Source: an uncultured Clostridia bacterium (GTDB taxonomy: Bacteria > Bacillota > Clostridia > Lachnospirales > CAG-274). Taken from it: DNA of 64,000 nucleotides. Made by a program: the position numbers and the translations under genes. How positions within the stretch are numbered: the stretch's first letter is position 1; the number at the start of each line of letters is the position of its first letter. The stretch is taken from NCBI GenBank assembly GCA_944384195.1, contig CALWSK010000005.1, forward strand, positions 1-64,000, in the 5' to 3' direction. Of the stretch, positions 19,068-29,400 are shown in pieces. The notes under the pieces were generated by a model. It did not search any database. It had not been told where the DNA came from and saw nothing but the letters and a program-made list of their open reading frames with translations.

Positions 19068-20454
19068 ATTGAGTTTTTTCCGTAATATCACTATCCTGGG
19101 TTTCTTGAACAGAACTTGTTGTTTCTGTATTTTCTATTTTATCAAGAGATTCTTCTTCAGGAGAACTATTTTGTTCATTTTTTTTAATATCAATATCCAC
19201 ATATACATCTTTAGATAATTTTATGTTATTATCTAATTTTATATTCAATTTTATATTATGTTTACCTTCATTAAGATTAGTTAAATCTAAAGTCGCTTCT
19301 ATTTTAGAATTATCTAACTTTTCTATATCCTCTTTCTTTCCTATAACACTAAAAGAAATCTTATCTGGAATTGTAGCTATATATTCTGAATTTAAGCCTT
19401 CTAATTTAATATTATTAGAAGTTAAAACTATATTTTTACTTTGCGCTTTGTCAATTTCTATCTTAACATTTATATTAGTAGAACCATTTTTTAAAGTTAA
19501 TTTATTTCTTTCTAACACAGAAGATATGTTATAAGTATAGCTAGTATCTTTGGTAAGATTAGATATATTTATATTAGGTAAAGTTATATAGCTTATTTTA
19601 CTTATATCTTTTTCATCACCTATTACTTCTATAGTCTTTGGCTCATAAGTTATATTACTTATCATATAACCATCTGGTAAAGAACCAACTAACTTAGGTT
19701 CATTTATATTTATAACACCTTTAGATATTATAGGAATTTTAATATTTACGGAAGTTTTTTCAAATTTTATATTATTTACTTCTTCTCCTTCTTTATTATA
19801 AGCTACAAGGTCAATATCTTTAGATATAGTAGATGTTTGATTATTTACATCTACTTTTGCATATACTTTTTCTATAGTATCCAAAACAGATTTAGCACCT
19901 GTAATTTTTACATTCTGTGATGATAAAATAGGATTAGAAGCTATATATCCATCTTTTACTTTGCCTATAAGCCTTGGATATATCCTCTTTTCTATCGTTA
20001 TTATCTTATCTATATATACATTAGCTGTAACTGGAGCAAAACTAACTATTTCAAAACTATTATTAGGATATGGTATATTTGGCATATCTGGTTTTAAGTT
20101 TACAGTTGTTTCTAATGGTTTATCTCCTATTTTATATGTAGAAAATTGCTCCAAATCTATAATTAACTTTATATTTTCTCTATTTATTTTTTTACTAAGT
20201 TCATCTAAAGTAGTCCTAGAAGCTTTTATCTTTATTTCAGCTTTTTGATTTTCTAAATCTTGCATATTTAATATAACTATATTGCTTGAATCTAGTTTTT
20301 CTTTATTTATTAGGCTAACATTTAAGGTAAAAGTTTTTATTTCTGTTGGGTTGCTTATGTTCATAACTATAAACCATAGAATAATGGCTATAAGCACGGA
20401 TATTGCTTTCCAATATAAATTTGTAGTAAAAAAATCTTTTATCTTTTTGTACAT
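19066..20454 (-). CDS. cdaR: YbbR-domain regulator CdaR
   Basis: A 462-residue membrane-anchored protein. Residues 5-40 include one transmembrane helix (AISVLIAIILWFIVM). Four YbbR repeats follow (about 45-135, 140-225, 235-310, 325-410), then an acidic Ser/Glu/Thr tail. CdaR binds and modulates the diadenylate cyclase CdaA from the outer face of the membrane. The start is ATG 20454, inside the TAATG overlap with the cdaA stop and behind AGGAAGAGG, not the upstream ATG in the same frame. Translation is therefore coupled to cdaA. Confidence 0.9.
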   Translation of the reverse strand: MYKKIKDFFTTNLYWKAISVLIAIILWFIVMNISNPTEIKTFTLNVSLINKEKLDSSNIVILNMQDLENQKAEIKIKASRTTLDELSKKINRENIKLIIDLEQFSTYKIGDKPLETTVNLKPDMPNIPYPNNSFEIVSFAPVTANVYIDKIITIEKRIYPRLIGKVKDGYIASNPILSSQNVKITGAKSVLDTIEKVYAKVDVNNQTSTISKDIDLVAYNKEGEEVNNIKFEKTSVNIKIPIISKGVININEPKLVGSLPDGYMISNITYEPKTIEVIGDEKDISKISYITLPNINISNLTKDTSYTYNISSVLERNKLTLKNGSTNINVKIEIDKAQSKNIVLTSNNIKLEGLNSEYIATIPDKISFSVIGKKEDIEKLDNSKIEATLDLTNLNEGKHNIKLNIKLDNNIKLSKDVYVDIDIKKNEQNSSPEEESLDKIENTETTSSVQETQDSDITEKTQ

Positions 20455-21314
20455 TAGCCTCTTCCTTTCCATATATTTATTTTTTTATTATTCTGTCTTT
20501 CTTGTTGAATAAACATATCTTCTATTTGTTCTCTTGTCAGATTTTTATATAGTTTACCATTATTAGCTATAGACACTGCCCCTGTTTCTTCAGATACAAC
20601 AAAAATATAAGCATCACAAACTTCACTAGCTCCCACACTAGCTCTATGTCTTGTACCAAGCTCATGCCCTATCTCTGATTGAGTAAGAGGTAATATACAA
20701 GCAGCTCTTTTTATACGATTATTTCTTATAAGCACTGCTCCATCGTGAAGAGGCGTTTTATCTTCAAATATATTTATAAGAAGCTGATTTGTAACAATTC
20801 CATCTATAGCTATACCACTATCTTCAAAATCACCAAGAGGTACTTTTTGTTCTACCACAATTATAGCTCCAGTTTTAGCCTTTGCCATAACAAAACAAGC
20901 TGTCAAAATCTCATTTAAAATTTTTTTGGGCATAATCTCTTCTTCATTATTAAAAAATGTCTTTGTTATGCTCCCTTTTCCTATTTGTTCAAGACCTTTT
21001 CTAAATTCTGGTTGAAATAATATAAGTATGGCTATAATACCTACAGATAAAGTTTTTTCTATAATCCAATATGTAGTATATAAGTTTAATCTAAAAGATA
21101 ATACACTAAGAATAAGTATAACTATAATCCCCTTAAATAAAGACCAAGCTCTAGTTTCTCTTATCCATTTTAAAACTATATATATAAATATAGCAACAAT
21201 AATAATGTCCACTATATCAGATATTCTAATATTAGGTATGCTAAGCTTAGATAAGTTTAGCTCTTGAAATAGCGTAGTAATACTACTTGTTTGAAGGCCT
21301 ATAGTTTCATTCAT
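20454..21314 (-). CDS. cdaA: Diadenylate cyclase CdaA
   Basis: A 286-residue enzyme that makes c-di-AMP from two ATP. Three N-terminal membrane helices span about residues 33-100. The DAC domain carries the DGA motif at 191-193 (PLHDGAVLI) and RHRAS at 222-226, both essential for catalysis. AGGTGGGGTG precedes ATG 21314, and an extended -10 (TGTTATAAT on the minus strand near 21340) may drive it. It forms an operon with cdaR. The usual third gene, glmM, is not present here. Confidence 0.93.
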   Translation of the reverse strand: MNETIGLQTSSITTLFQELNLSKLSIPNIRISDIVDIIIVAIFIYIVLKWIRETRAWSLFKGIIVILILSVLSFRLNLYTTYWIIEKTLSVGIIAILILFQPEFRKGLEQIGKGSITKTFFNNEEEIMPKKILNEILTACFVMAKAKTGAIIVVEQKVPLGDFEDSGIAIDGIVTNQLLINIFEDKTPLHDGAVLIRNNRIKRAACILPLTQSEIGHELGTRHRASVGASEVCDAYIFVVSEETGAVSIANNGKLYKNLTREQIEDMFIQQERQNNKKINIWKGRG

Positions 21315-21477
21315 CTTAACACCCCACCTGCAAAATTTATACTTTTTTAATTATAACATAGATTCTATTATTTATAAACAAAATTATGTAAATTTTTAAA
21401 AATAAAATTCTTTAATATATTTTACTATTATGTTATAATTTTTATGTAATATTTTATAAAAAGGAGAACGGCTAAAT

Positions 21478-23034
21478 ATGAGTATTCTCACAGTTAAAAA
21501 TGTAAGCCACGTTTTTGGTGGTAGGACTATTTTTGAAGATGTATCTTTTAGGCTCTTAAAAGGAGAACATGTCGGACTTGTAGGAGCTAATGGAGAAGGT
21601 AAATCTACTTTTATGAAAATAATAACAAATAAACTTATGCCAGATGAAGGCTCTATAGAATGGTCAAATCGTGTACGTGTTGGATATATGGATCAGCACG
21701 CAGAGTTAAAAAAAGGAGATAGTATAAGAGATAGCCTAAAAGTTGCTTTTGATTATCTTTTTGATATAGAAAAAGAACTAAATGAAACATATATGAAGAT
21801 GGGTGAGGCTTCTGACAAAGAGCTTGATAAGCTTATGGAACTTGCTGCAAGTTTACAAGACCTTCTTGATATGAATGATTTTTATAATATAGATATAAAA
21901 GTAGACGAGATAGCAAGAGGGCTTGGGCTTTTTGATATTGGACTTGATAAAAGTGTAGACGATTTATCTGGAGGACAAAGAACAAAAATATTACTTGGAA
22001 GATTGCTTTTACAAAATCCAGATATTTTACTTTTAGATGAACCTACTAACTATCTAGATGAAGAGCATATAGCTTGGCTTAAAGAGTATCTTTTAAAATA
22101 TGAAAATGCTTTTATCTTAATATCTCACGATTTAGAGTTTTTAAATAGCGTAGTAAACTTAATCTATCACGTAGAACATGCTAGACTTACTAGATATGTA
22201 GGAAATTATGATGAATTTTTACGTCTATATGAACAAAACAAAAGGCAACTAGAATCTGCATATGAACGTCAACAACAAGAAATAAGCAATCTACAAGATT
22301 TTATATCTAGAAATAAAGCTAGAGTGGCTACTGCTGGTATGGCTAGAGCTAGACAGAAAAAGCTAGATAAAATGGAACTTATAGAACTATCTAAAGAAAA
22401 ACCAAAACCAGAATTTCGCTTTAAACTAGCTAGAACTTCTGATAGACTAATTTTTGAAACAAAAGACCTTGTTATAGGATATGATACTCCGCTTTGTAAA
22501 CCTCTAAATCTTCTTTTAGAACGAGGACAAAAAGTTGCTATAGTTGGTTCTAATGGACTTGGTAAGACTACACTTTTAAAAAGTCTTTTAGGAGAAATTA
22601 AAGCTATAAGTGGAGAAGTAATAAAAGGCTCTAACCTCTTTATAGGTTATTTTGAACAAGAAATAAAAGAAGAAAACAATAAGACTTGTATAGAAGAAAT
22701 ATGGGACGAATTTCCTTCTTTTACTCAATATGAAGTAAGACAAGCTCTTGCTAAATGCTCTCTTACTACAGAACATATAGAAAGCAAAGTATATGTACTA
22801 AGCGGTGGAGAACAAGCAAAAGTTAGGCTATGTAAAATAATGAATAGAGAAACAAATGTTCTAATCCTAGACGAACCTACAAACCACCTAGATAAAGATG
22901 CAAAAGATGAACTTAAAAGAGTATTAAAAGAATATAAAGGAACTATTCTTATGGTTTGCCACGAACCCGAGTTTTACAAAGATATAGTTACTGATATTTG
23001 GGATTTTAAAGACCTTACTTTAAAATTAGTCTAG
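21478..23034 (+). CDS. ABC-F family ATPase
   Basis: A 518-residue cytoplasmic protein with two ABC domains and no membrane segments. The Walker A motifs are GANGEGKST and GSNGLGKTT. The signatures are LSGGQ and LSGGEQ. Each Walker B ends DEPTN(Y/H)LD. The interdomain linker (about 235-305) is a charged helix pair. ABC-F proteins act on ribosomes, as translation factors of the EttA/YbiT/YdiF type or as antibiotic resistance factors. No antibiotic-specific long linker is obvious, so a housekeeping factor is more likely. It leads a run with mnmM and a HAD phosphatase. Confidence 0.9.
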   Translation: MSILTVKNVSHVFGGRTIFEDVSFRLLKGEHVGLVGANGEGKSTFMKIITNKLMPDEGSIEWSNRVRVGYMDQHAELKKGDSIRDSLKVAFDYLFDIEKELNETYMKMGEASDKELDKLMELAASLQDLLDMNDFYNIDIKVDEIARGLGLFDIGLDKSVDDLSGGQRTKILLGRLLLQNPDILLLDEPTNYLDEEHIAWLKEYLLKYENAFILISHDLEFLNSVVNLIYHVEHARLTRYVGNYDEFLRLYEQNKRQLESAYERQQQEISNLQDFISRNKARVATAGMARARQKKLDKMELIELSKEKPKPEFRFKLARTSDRLIFETKDLVIGYDTPLCKPLNLLLERGQKVAIVGSNGLGKTTLLKSLLGEIKAISGEVIKGSNLFIGYFEQEIKEENNKTCIEEIWDEFPSFTQYEVRQALAKCSLTTEHIESKVYVLSGGEQAKVRLCKIMNRETNVLILDEPTNHLDKDAKDELKRVLKEYKGTILMVCHEPEFYKDIVTDIWDFKDLTLKLV

Positions 23035-23042
23035 GTGATTTT

Positions 23043-23600
23043 ATGAAGATAAACACAACTAAGCTAGCAAAAGATTTCATAACAGAAAATGTGAAAGATG
23101 GCGATATAGTAGTAGATGCTACTATGGGACGAGGAAATGACACATTACTTTTAAAAACTCTTACAAAATCCGGTTTTGTTTATGCATTTGATATACAAAA
23201 AGATGCTATATCATCTACTAAAGATTTACTTATAAAAAATAATTTATATGAAAATGTAAGTCTTATCTTAGAGGGACATCAAAATATGGATAAGTATATA
23301 GATAAGCCTATATCTTGTGTAGTTTTTAATCTTGGTTATTTACCAAAAGCAGATCATAATATAGCTACTACCCCGCAAACTACTATTTTAGCAATAGAAA
23401 AAGCACTAAATTTACTAAAACAAAAAGGTATAATAAGCCTTTGTATATATCAAGGTGGAGATACTGGTTTTGAAGAAAAAGAAAAAGTATTAGATTATCT
23501 AAAAAAGCTAGACTATAATAAATATACCGTTATAATAAGTGAATTTTTAAATAGACCAAATTTTCCACCTATACATGTAAAAATTATTAAAGAAATTTAA
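23043..23600 (+). CDS. mnmM: tRNA methyltransferase MnmM (YtqB-like)
   Basis: A 185-residue class I SAM-dependent methyltransferase. Motif I is VVDATMGRGNDT (about 25-36), and the YtqB family hallmark is FNLGYLPKADHNIATTP. To my knowledge this family methylates 5-aminomethyl-2-thiouridine at the tRNA wobble position in Gram-positive bacteria that lack the MnmC methylase. It begins 8 bases after the ABC-F gene, behind TAGGTGATTTT. An uncharacterised rRNA methyltransferase label would be the older annotation. Confidence 0.85.
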   Translation: MKINTTKLAKDFITENVKDGDIVVDATMGRGNDTLLLKTLTKSGFVYAFDIQKDAISSTKDLLIKNNLYENVSLILEGHQNMDKYIDKPISCVVFNLGYLPKADHNIATTPQTTILAIEKALNLLKQKGIISLCIYQGGDTGFEEKEKVLDYLKKLDYNKYTVIISEFLNRPNFPPIHVKIIKEI

Positions 23601-23613
23601 AGGAGATTTTATT

Positions 23614-24435
23614 ATGTATAAATTAGTTGCGATAGATTGTGATAATACTTTAATAAAAAATAACGGAGAAATACACGAAGAAAATATAAAAGCTCTAAAA
23701 ATGATTCTAGATAAGGGTGTAAAAGTTGTTATAGCAACAGGGAGAAACGATATTCTAGTTAAAGATTTTATGGACGAAGTTGGCTTTAAAGAAGAAATTG
23801 TTATAGGTTGTAATGGTGGCTCTATTAGAGATTTAAAAGATGAAAGCATAATAGAAGCAAATTATATATCTAAAAATGCTATAAGAAAAATAATAGAAGT
23901 TTGTAATGAATATAACATAAAAGCTAGGTTCTATACTCTTTCAGAAAGCTATTGTATAAATGATGGAGATAATACTGATGAGCTAGCAGAATATTTTAAA
24001 AGATATACTAAAGTTTTATCCAGATTTATAGATTGTAAACATACAAAAGATTTAAGCTCACTTGTAGAAGAAAAGGACTTTTTAAAAGTTGTTGTTAATG
24101 ATGAAGACGAAAAAGAGCTATCTATCATAAGAAAAAGATTTGAAGAAATAGAAGATATAGCACCTGTTATATCTGCTAAAAACTGCCTAGATATAGTAAA
24201 AAAAGGAGTATCTAAAGGACAAGCTCTTAAAAACTATAGCGAAAGCCTAGGTATAAAACCAGAAGAGATAGTAGCTATAGGAGATAGCGAAAATGATTTA
24301 GAAATGTTAAAATTTGCCGGATATTCTGTAGCTATGGGAAATGCTGAAGAATTTATAAAAGATGCTTGTGATATGGTTACACTTACAAATGATGAAGGTG
24401 GCGTTGCAAATGCAATATACAAACTATTCAAATAA
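23614..24435 (+). CDS. Cof-type HAD hydrolase
   Basis: A 273-residue haloacid dehalogenase phosphatase of the Cof (IIB) group. Motif I is AIDCDNTLI, with the nucleophile Asp9 and the unusual Cys before it. Motif II is IATGR, motif III uses KGQAL, and motif IV is IGDSENDLEML. The substrate is unknown; relatives act on sugar phosphates or pyridoxal phosphate. It starts 13 bases after mnmM behind AAAGGAGA. Its end overlaps the next gene by 26 bases. Confidence 0.9.
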   Translation: MYKLVAIDCDNTLIKNNGEIHEENIKALKMILDKGVKVVIATGRNDILVKDFMDEVGFKEEIVIGCNGGSIRDLKDESIIEANYISKNAIRKIIEVCNEYNIKARFYTLSESYCINDGDNTDELAEYFKRYTKVLSRFIDCKHTKDLSSLVEEKDFLKVVVNDEDEKELSIIRKRFEEIEDIAPVISAKNCLDIVKKGVSKGQALKNYSESLGIKPEEIVAIGDSENDLEMLKFAGYSVAMGNAEEFIKDACDMVTLTNDEGGVANAIYKLFK

Positions 24436-25219
24436 ACATAAGGAAACTTATAAACATATAGAAAATACAAACACTTGTATAGTATTTATACACGGCTTTA
24501 CAGAATCGCCTAGCTTTTTTAAATTTTTAAATAAAATAGCTATAAAAAAAGGATATTCTTACTTAAATATTCTGCTTCCGGGACACGGCTCTTCATCTTT
24601 AGATTTTTGTAAAAATGGATATAAACAATGGGTAGACTATGTAGATAAGCGTATTAATGATATGGAGAAAATATATGAAAATATAGTACTTGTAGGACAT
24701 TCTATGGGTTGCTTATTATCTATAAATGCTTACTTATCTAAAAAACATAATATAAAAGGGATATTTTGTTTAAATATCCCTATAGATATAAGAATGAATT
24801 TCAGTACATTCTTAGCTAGTATTAAAATAGTATTTAGACCAAATAATCTAAATGATGAATTTGCTAAATTTATGCTAAATCGTTCTAGTATTTCAGAAAG
24901 AAAATTATATCTATACCCTCTTTGGGTGTTTAGATATATAGACCTATTTTATCTTAGCTTTAAAATTTATAAAAATATTAAAAATATAAATATACCTATT
25001 GTTTATGTACAATCATATAAAGATGGACTAGTTTCTATAGATTCTGCTTTTACATTAAGAAGACTTATAAAAAAATATAAAGTAAAAAATCAAACAGTTT
25101 TTGTATTAAAAGCTTCTAATCATTATGAATATATAAATAAAGATTTTAAAGTTGTTATAAATGCTTTTAAAACTTTTCTTAATACGTATGCTAAAAATTC
25201 TATAACTATTAATAACTAA
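24410..25219 (+). CDS. Alpha/beta hydrolase (lipase/esterase-like)
   Basis: A 269-residue serine hydrolase. The nucleophile motif is GHSMG (VLVGHSMGC), the oxyanion motif is IHGFTES, and the catalytic acid and His are probably in the VQSYKDGLVS and ASNHYEY stretches. The fold matches monoacylglycerol lipases and carboxylesterases. ATG 24410 is chosen, inside the HAD gene with AAGGTGG ten bases upstream. The further in-frame upstream codons have no ribosome binding site and extend into the HAD coding sequence. Substrate unknown. It ends the operon. Confidence 0.85.
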   Translation: MQYTNYSNKHKETYKHIENTNTCIVFIHGFTESPSFFKFLNKIAIKKGYSYLNILLPGHGSSSLDFCKNGYKQWVDYVDKRINDMEKIYENIVLVGHSMGCLLSINAYLSKKHNIKGIFCLNIPIDIRMNFSTFLASIKIVFRPNNLNDEFAKFMLNRSSISERKLYLYPLWVFRYIDLFYLSFKIYKNIKNINIPIVYVQSYKDGLVSIDSAFTLRRLIKKYKVKNQTVFVLKASNHYEYINKDFKVVINAFKTFLNTYAKNSITINN

Positions 25220-25224
25220 TTTAT

Positions 25225-25259
25225 AAAAAAGAGCTAGAGATAAACTATAGCTCTTTTTT
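25225..25259 (+). terminator. Terminator of the ABC-F to hydrolase operon
   Basis: A 12-bp stem, AAAAAAGAGCTA / TAGCTCTTTTTT, with an 11-base loop and a T tract on the plus strand. Confidence 0.9.
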
Positions 25260-25301
25260 GTTATATTGATTTTTAAAAAGATTTCTAAAATATCAGTTTA
25301 A

Positions 25302-26237
25302 TTATTTAAAGCAATTAAAATTTTTACCTACAGAGCATCCACAGCCTGTGTTATTAGAGCATCCGCAACCTGTATTATTAGAACATCCACAATTGCTATC
25401 TTCATCTCCTAAAACAGATTCTCTAGGTATATTAGAACTAATACCTGCTAAAAATTCTGTTTTTTGTGGTGGTGAGAAAATATCCATAGGGAAGTCTAAG
25501 TTATCAAAGAATTCACAAGGATTTAATGGAGAAATATTTTCACATTCTCTTGGTATACAGAAACCTCTAGATAATACAGAAAGGTTTACAAGTCTAAATA
25601 ATTTGATTATAGTAAATAAACCAATAGTAACTCCTACTTCTGTTGGCTCTAAAGCTTCTTCTCCACGACAACATTGTCTGTTAGTATATCTAAGTTCTGC
25701 TCCTAAAGGTATAGCTTTAGATTCTGCAAGTACAAATGGATCAGAATTCAATTCGCTGCAAGTAGAACCATTTTGGTTAAATAAGTCTGTAGAAATAGAA
25801 ATTTCTGTTCCTATAGAACCAAAAAGAGTAATTTTTTTAGTATATATGCTATTTGCGTGTACTCTACCAATAACTGTTCCATCCGCTTCTCTAAATACTA
25901 AAGTGTACACAAAAACATATTTTAAAGTAATATCCCAAAAACCATTTTTAAATGGATTAGGCTCTTTATCAGAAACAATAACTCTTTTTACTCTAAGATT
26001 TTCCATAGATACACTAGCAGCATTAGATGGAGGGTCTATTACATCTCCTTCTTGTATAGTTTTATTACCAAGGTGTGTAAAACATTCTGCTCTAGCTGGC
26101 CCTAGGATATCACTTGTAAGGCAATCTTGTTGTCTACAAAAATCGTAAACCTTTAAAGCTATAATACATTCTTCTCTAACTCTATCATTAGCAGGAGCAG
26201 CAGCTCCACATTCATTTTTGATTTCAAAAGCACTCAT
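25302..26237 (-). CDS. Cys-rich spore-coat-like protein
   Basis: A 311-residue protein without signal peptide, with about 20 cysteines. It begins with ECGAAAPANDRVREEC and VYDFCRQQDC. The central 130 residues are beta-rich, with another cluster QCCRGEE, and the tail has tandem SNNTGCGC octapeptides ending in CSVGKNFNCFK. Such proteins are known from clostridial spore coats and exosporia, where cysteines crosslink. I infer a spore role from composition and from the divergent Csp-like subtilase. Function not proven; a metal-binding role is possible. The start is ATG 26237 behind AGGGAGGAT. Confidence 0.6.
   Translation of the reverse strand: MSAFEIKNECGAAAPANDRVREECIIALKVYDFCRQQDCLTSDILGPARAECFTHLGNKTIQEGDVIDPPSNAASVSMENLRVKRVIVSDKEPNPFKNGFWDITLKYVFVYTLVFREADGTVIGRVHANSIYTKKITLFGSIGTEISISTDLFNQNGSTCSELNSDPFVLAESKAIPLGAELRYTNRQCCRGEEALEPTEVGVTIGLFTIIKLFRLVNLSVLSRGFCIPRECENISPLNPCEFFDNLDFPMDIFSPPQKTEFLAGISSNIPRESVLGDEDSNCGCSNNTGCGCSNNTGCGCSVGKNFNCFK
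25333..25392 (-). repeat. Tandem octapeptide repeat
   Basis: Two near-identical 24-base units (25333-25356 and 25357-25380) followed by a partial third encode SNNTGCGC copies at the protein C-terminus. Copy number could vary between strains. Confidence 0.8.
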
Positions 26238-26455
26238 TTTAAAATCCTCCCTAAAAAATAATATTTATTAACTTTTAAATGATTCTTTTGTTTTTTATCT
26301 CCTTAATATATAGTATTTATAAGAGCAAAAAAGGTTACAACTTTTATAAATTAGATTTAATAATATTAATTTGTATATATGTTATCATATAAAAAGCTTT
26401 TAAGTCAATGAATAAAATTTATATAAGAAAATATAAATATCTAGGGTGATTTTAT

Positions 26456-29400
26456 ATGAATGATATGAAAATGGATTCTAGTCTTGAAACAGCACTTGAA
26501 ATACCGAAAGAATTTATTGAAAAAAGTACTCTAAAAACTGGATATGATAAAAAAGAAAATACTTGGGAACTTATAGTTAAATTTAATTCTGATATAAACT
26601 TTTTAAAATCTGTTTTAGATATTGATATAGAAATTCTTTCAGATAAATATGCAATAATAAAAATAAAAGAAGATGATATACCAAAATTAATTTCTTACCG
26701 AGAAATAGAATATATAGAAAAACCAAGACAATTAAAATCATTTTTAGATAAGTCTAAAAATTCTATTTGTTATAATAATATATCATCAGATTTAACCGGT
26801 AAAGGAGTACTAATATCTGTTATAGACTCTGGAATAAACTTTTTACATAAAGATTTTATAAATGAAGACGGAACAAGTAGAATTGTTTACATATGGGATC
26901 AAACAATAGAAGGTAATGCTCCAGATGGTTTTTTATATGGAAGTTTATATGAAAATGAAGATATAAATCTAGCTCTATCTTCTGATAATCCCTTAAATAT
27001 AGTACCTCATGTAGATACTGTGGGACACGGCACAGCAGTAGGAGGTATAGCTTTTGGAAACGGAAAAGCTTCCAAAGGCAGATATACCGGAATAGCTAAA
27101 GAAGCCAGCATAATAGTTGTAAAATTAGGAAAACAAGGAAGTGCAAGAAGTACAGAAATAATGAGGGCTATAAAATTTTCTATTGATAAAGCAATAAGCT
27201 TAAATATGCCTCTTGTTATAAATCTTTCATTTGGAACAAATGAGGGAGCCCATTCTGGATACTCTTTGTTTGAAACTTATATAAATGATATGAGTAATCT
27301 TTGGAAAACTGCTATAGTTGTAGCTAATGGGAATGAAGGAGCTAGCGCAAATCATTTTAGCTATACAATAAATTCTAATGAAGAACTAGAAATAGAAATA
27401 TCTGTAGGCGAGCTTGTGGAATCTTTATATATAGTTTTATATAAAGATTTTGTAGATGAATTTGATATAAAGATAGTAAGTCCTTCTAATGAACAGAGCA
27501 TAATTATAAATGATAAAACTAGCCAAGTAAGCTTTAATTTTAAAAACGAAAATCTATACTTTAATTTAGGAAATCCAAGTCCTTATACAGTAGAACAAGG
27601 AATATTTTTTGAACTTATAGCAAAAGAAGATTTTATTTTAAAAGGAATATGGAAAATAATTATAAATGCTAAAAATATAGTAAACGGAAAATTTGATATA
27701 TGGCTTCCTATTACTGAAACAATATCAAAAAATATAAAATTTTTAAATCCATCTATAGAAACAACTCTTACTATTCCTGCTACTGCAACAAATGTAATAT
27801 CTGTTGGAGGATATAATAGTCTTATAAATTCTATAGCAGATTTTTCTGGAAGAGGTTATACTTCTATAGGTCTTGTAAAACCAGATATAGTAGCTCCTGC
27901 AGTCAATATAATGACTACTAACAAAGAAGGAGGATATGATACATTCTCTGGAACTAGTTTTGCTACTCCATTTGTATCTGGAGCTTGTGCCTTATTGATG
28001 CAATGGGGAATTATAGAAAAAAATGATCCTTTTTTATATGGACAAAGAATAAAAGCATATCTAAGACTAGGAGCTAAAAGAGCCGAAAATATTGATTATC
28101 CAAATAATAAATGGGGTTATGGAAGTCTATGTGTAGACCAAATTTTTAAATATTTACAAAAAGGAGTAAAAGTAAATACTATGGATAATAAGAATCTAGC
28201 ATATTCAAATGACTATATAGAGGTGTTAGCGCAATATAATGCATTCACACTAGAAATAATACAAAAATATGATTTTATAAAATTTTGTAAAAAATTAATA
28301 GGAGAATATGCTGTACTATTTATAGAAATAAATAAAATAAATCTTTTAACAGAAGAAGAAATAAGTAAAATGTCATTAGAACTTCCTTTCTGTCTTGGTC
28401 TTATGAATAAATCTGCTCTTTTGGAGACCGGAGTTTTAGCTATACAAAATCAACCTTTTTTATCATTAAGAGGTAATGGAGTATTAATAGGTATAGTAGA
28501 TACTGGTATAAACTATACTTTAGAAGAGTTTAAATATGAAGATGGTTCTACAAAAATAGTTAGTATATGGGATCAAAGTATAGAAGGTACTCCTCCAAAA
28601 GATTTTTGTTTTGGAACAGAATATAAAAGAGAAGATATAGACAAAGCTTTAAATAGTGATAATCCTTTTGATATTGTAAAAACTAAAGATGATATAGGAC
28701 ACGGAACTAAACTTGCAAGTATTATAAGTGCAAGAGAAAATATAGAAAAAAACTTTATAGGAGTAGCCCCAGATTCAGAACTTGTTATTGTAAAACTTGC
28801 TGAGGCTAAGGAAAGTTTAAGAGATTATTGCTTTATAGATAAAAATACTCCTGCTTATAATAGCTCAAATCTTATACTTGGCATAGAATATTTATATAAA
28901 AAATCTTTAGAACTTAAAAACCCTATAGCTATTTGTATAGCTCTTGGTACAAATAGCGGACTACATAACGGACTATCTATAGTAGAACAATATATAAATA
29001 ATATAGCTACAAAAGTTGGAGTTATTGTAAGCATAGCTAATGGTAATGAAGCAGATACACAACACCATAACTTAACAAAGTTAGAAAAAACCGGAGATGA
29101 AAAAATAATAGAATTTAAAATTGCTGAAAAAGAAAATGGCATTATGTTAAATATAGCTACTTACCCTTCCGATAAAGTAGCTTTTGAATTAATAAGTCCT
29201 CTTGGAGAAACAACTGGAAAAATACTACCAATAGACAATTTAGAACAAGAAATAAAACTAGTTCTTAGTAATTCTACTGTAAACATAACTCAATATAATA
29301 AAATGTATCAAAATAGCGGACAATTAAGCTTAATACGAATAACAAATCCAAGCTTTGGAAATTGGAAATTAAAACTATACGGCGAAAAAATACTTATAGG

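Noticed and set aside
21478..23034. The ABC-F gene as an antibiotic resistance determinant
   Set aside because: The linker is short and the genes around it are housekeeping; a translation factor is more likely.
25348..26148. A 266-codon plus-strand reading frame opposite the Cys-rich gene
   Set aside because: No Shine-Dalgarno site and no domain; the minus strand has a clear protein with conserved clusters.
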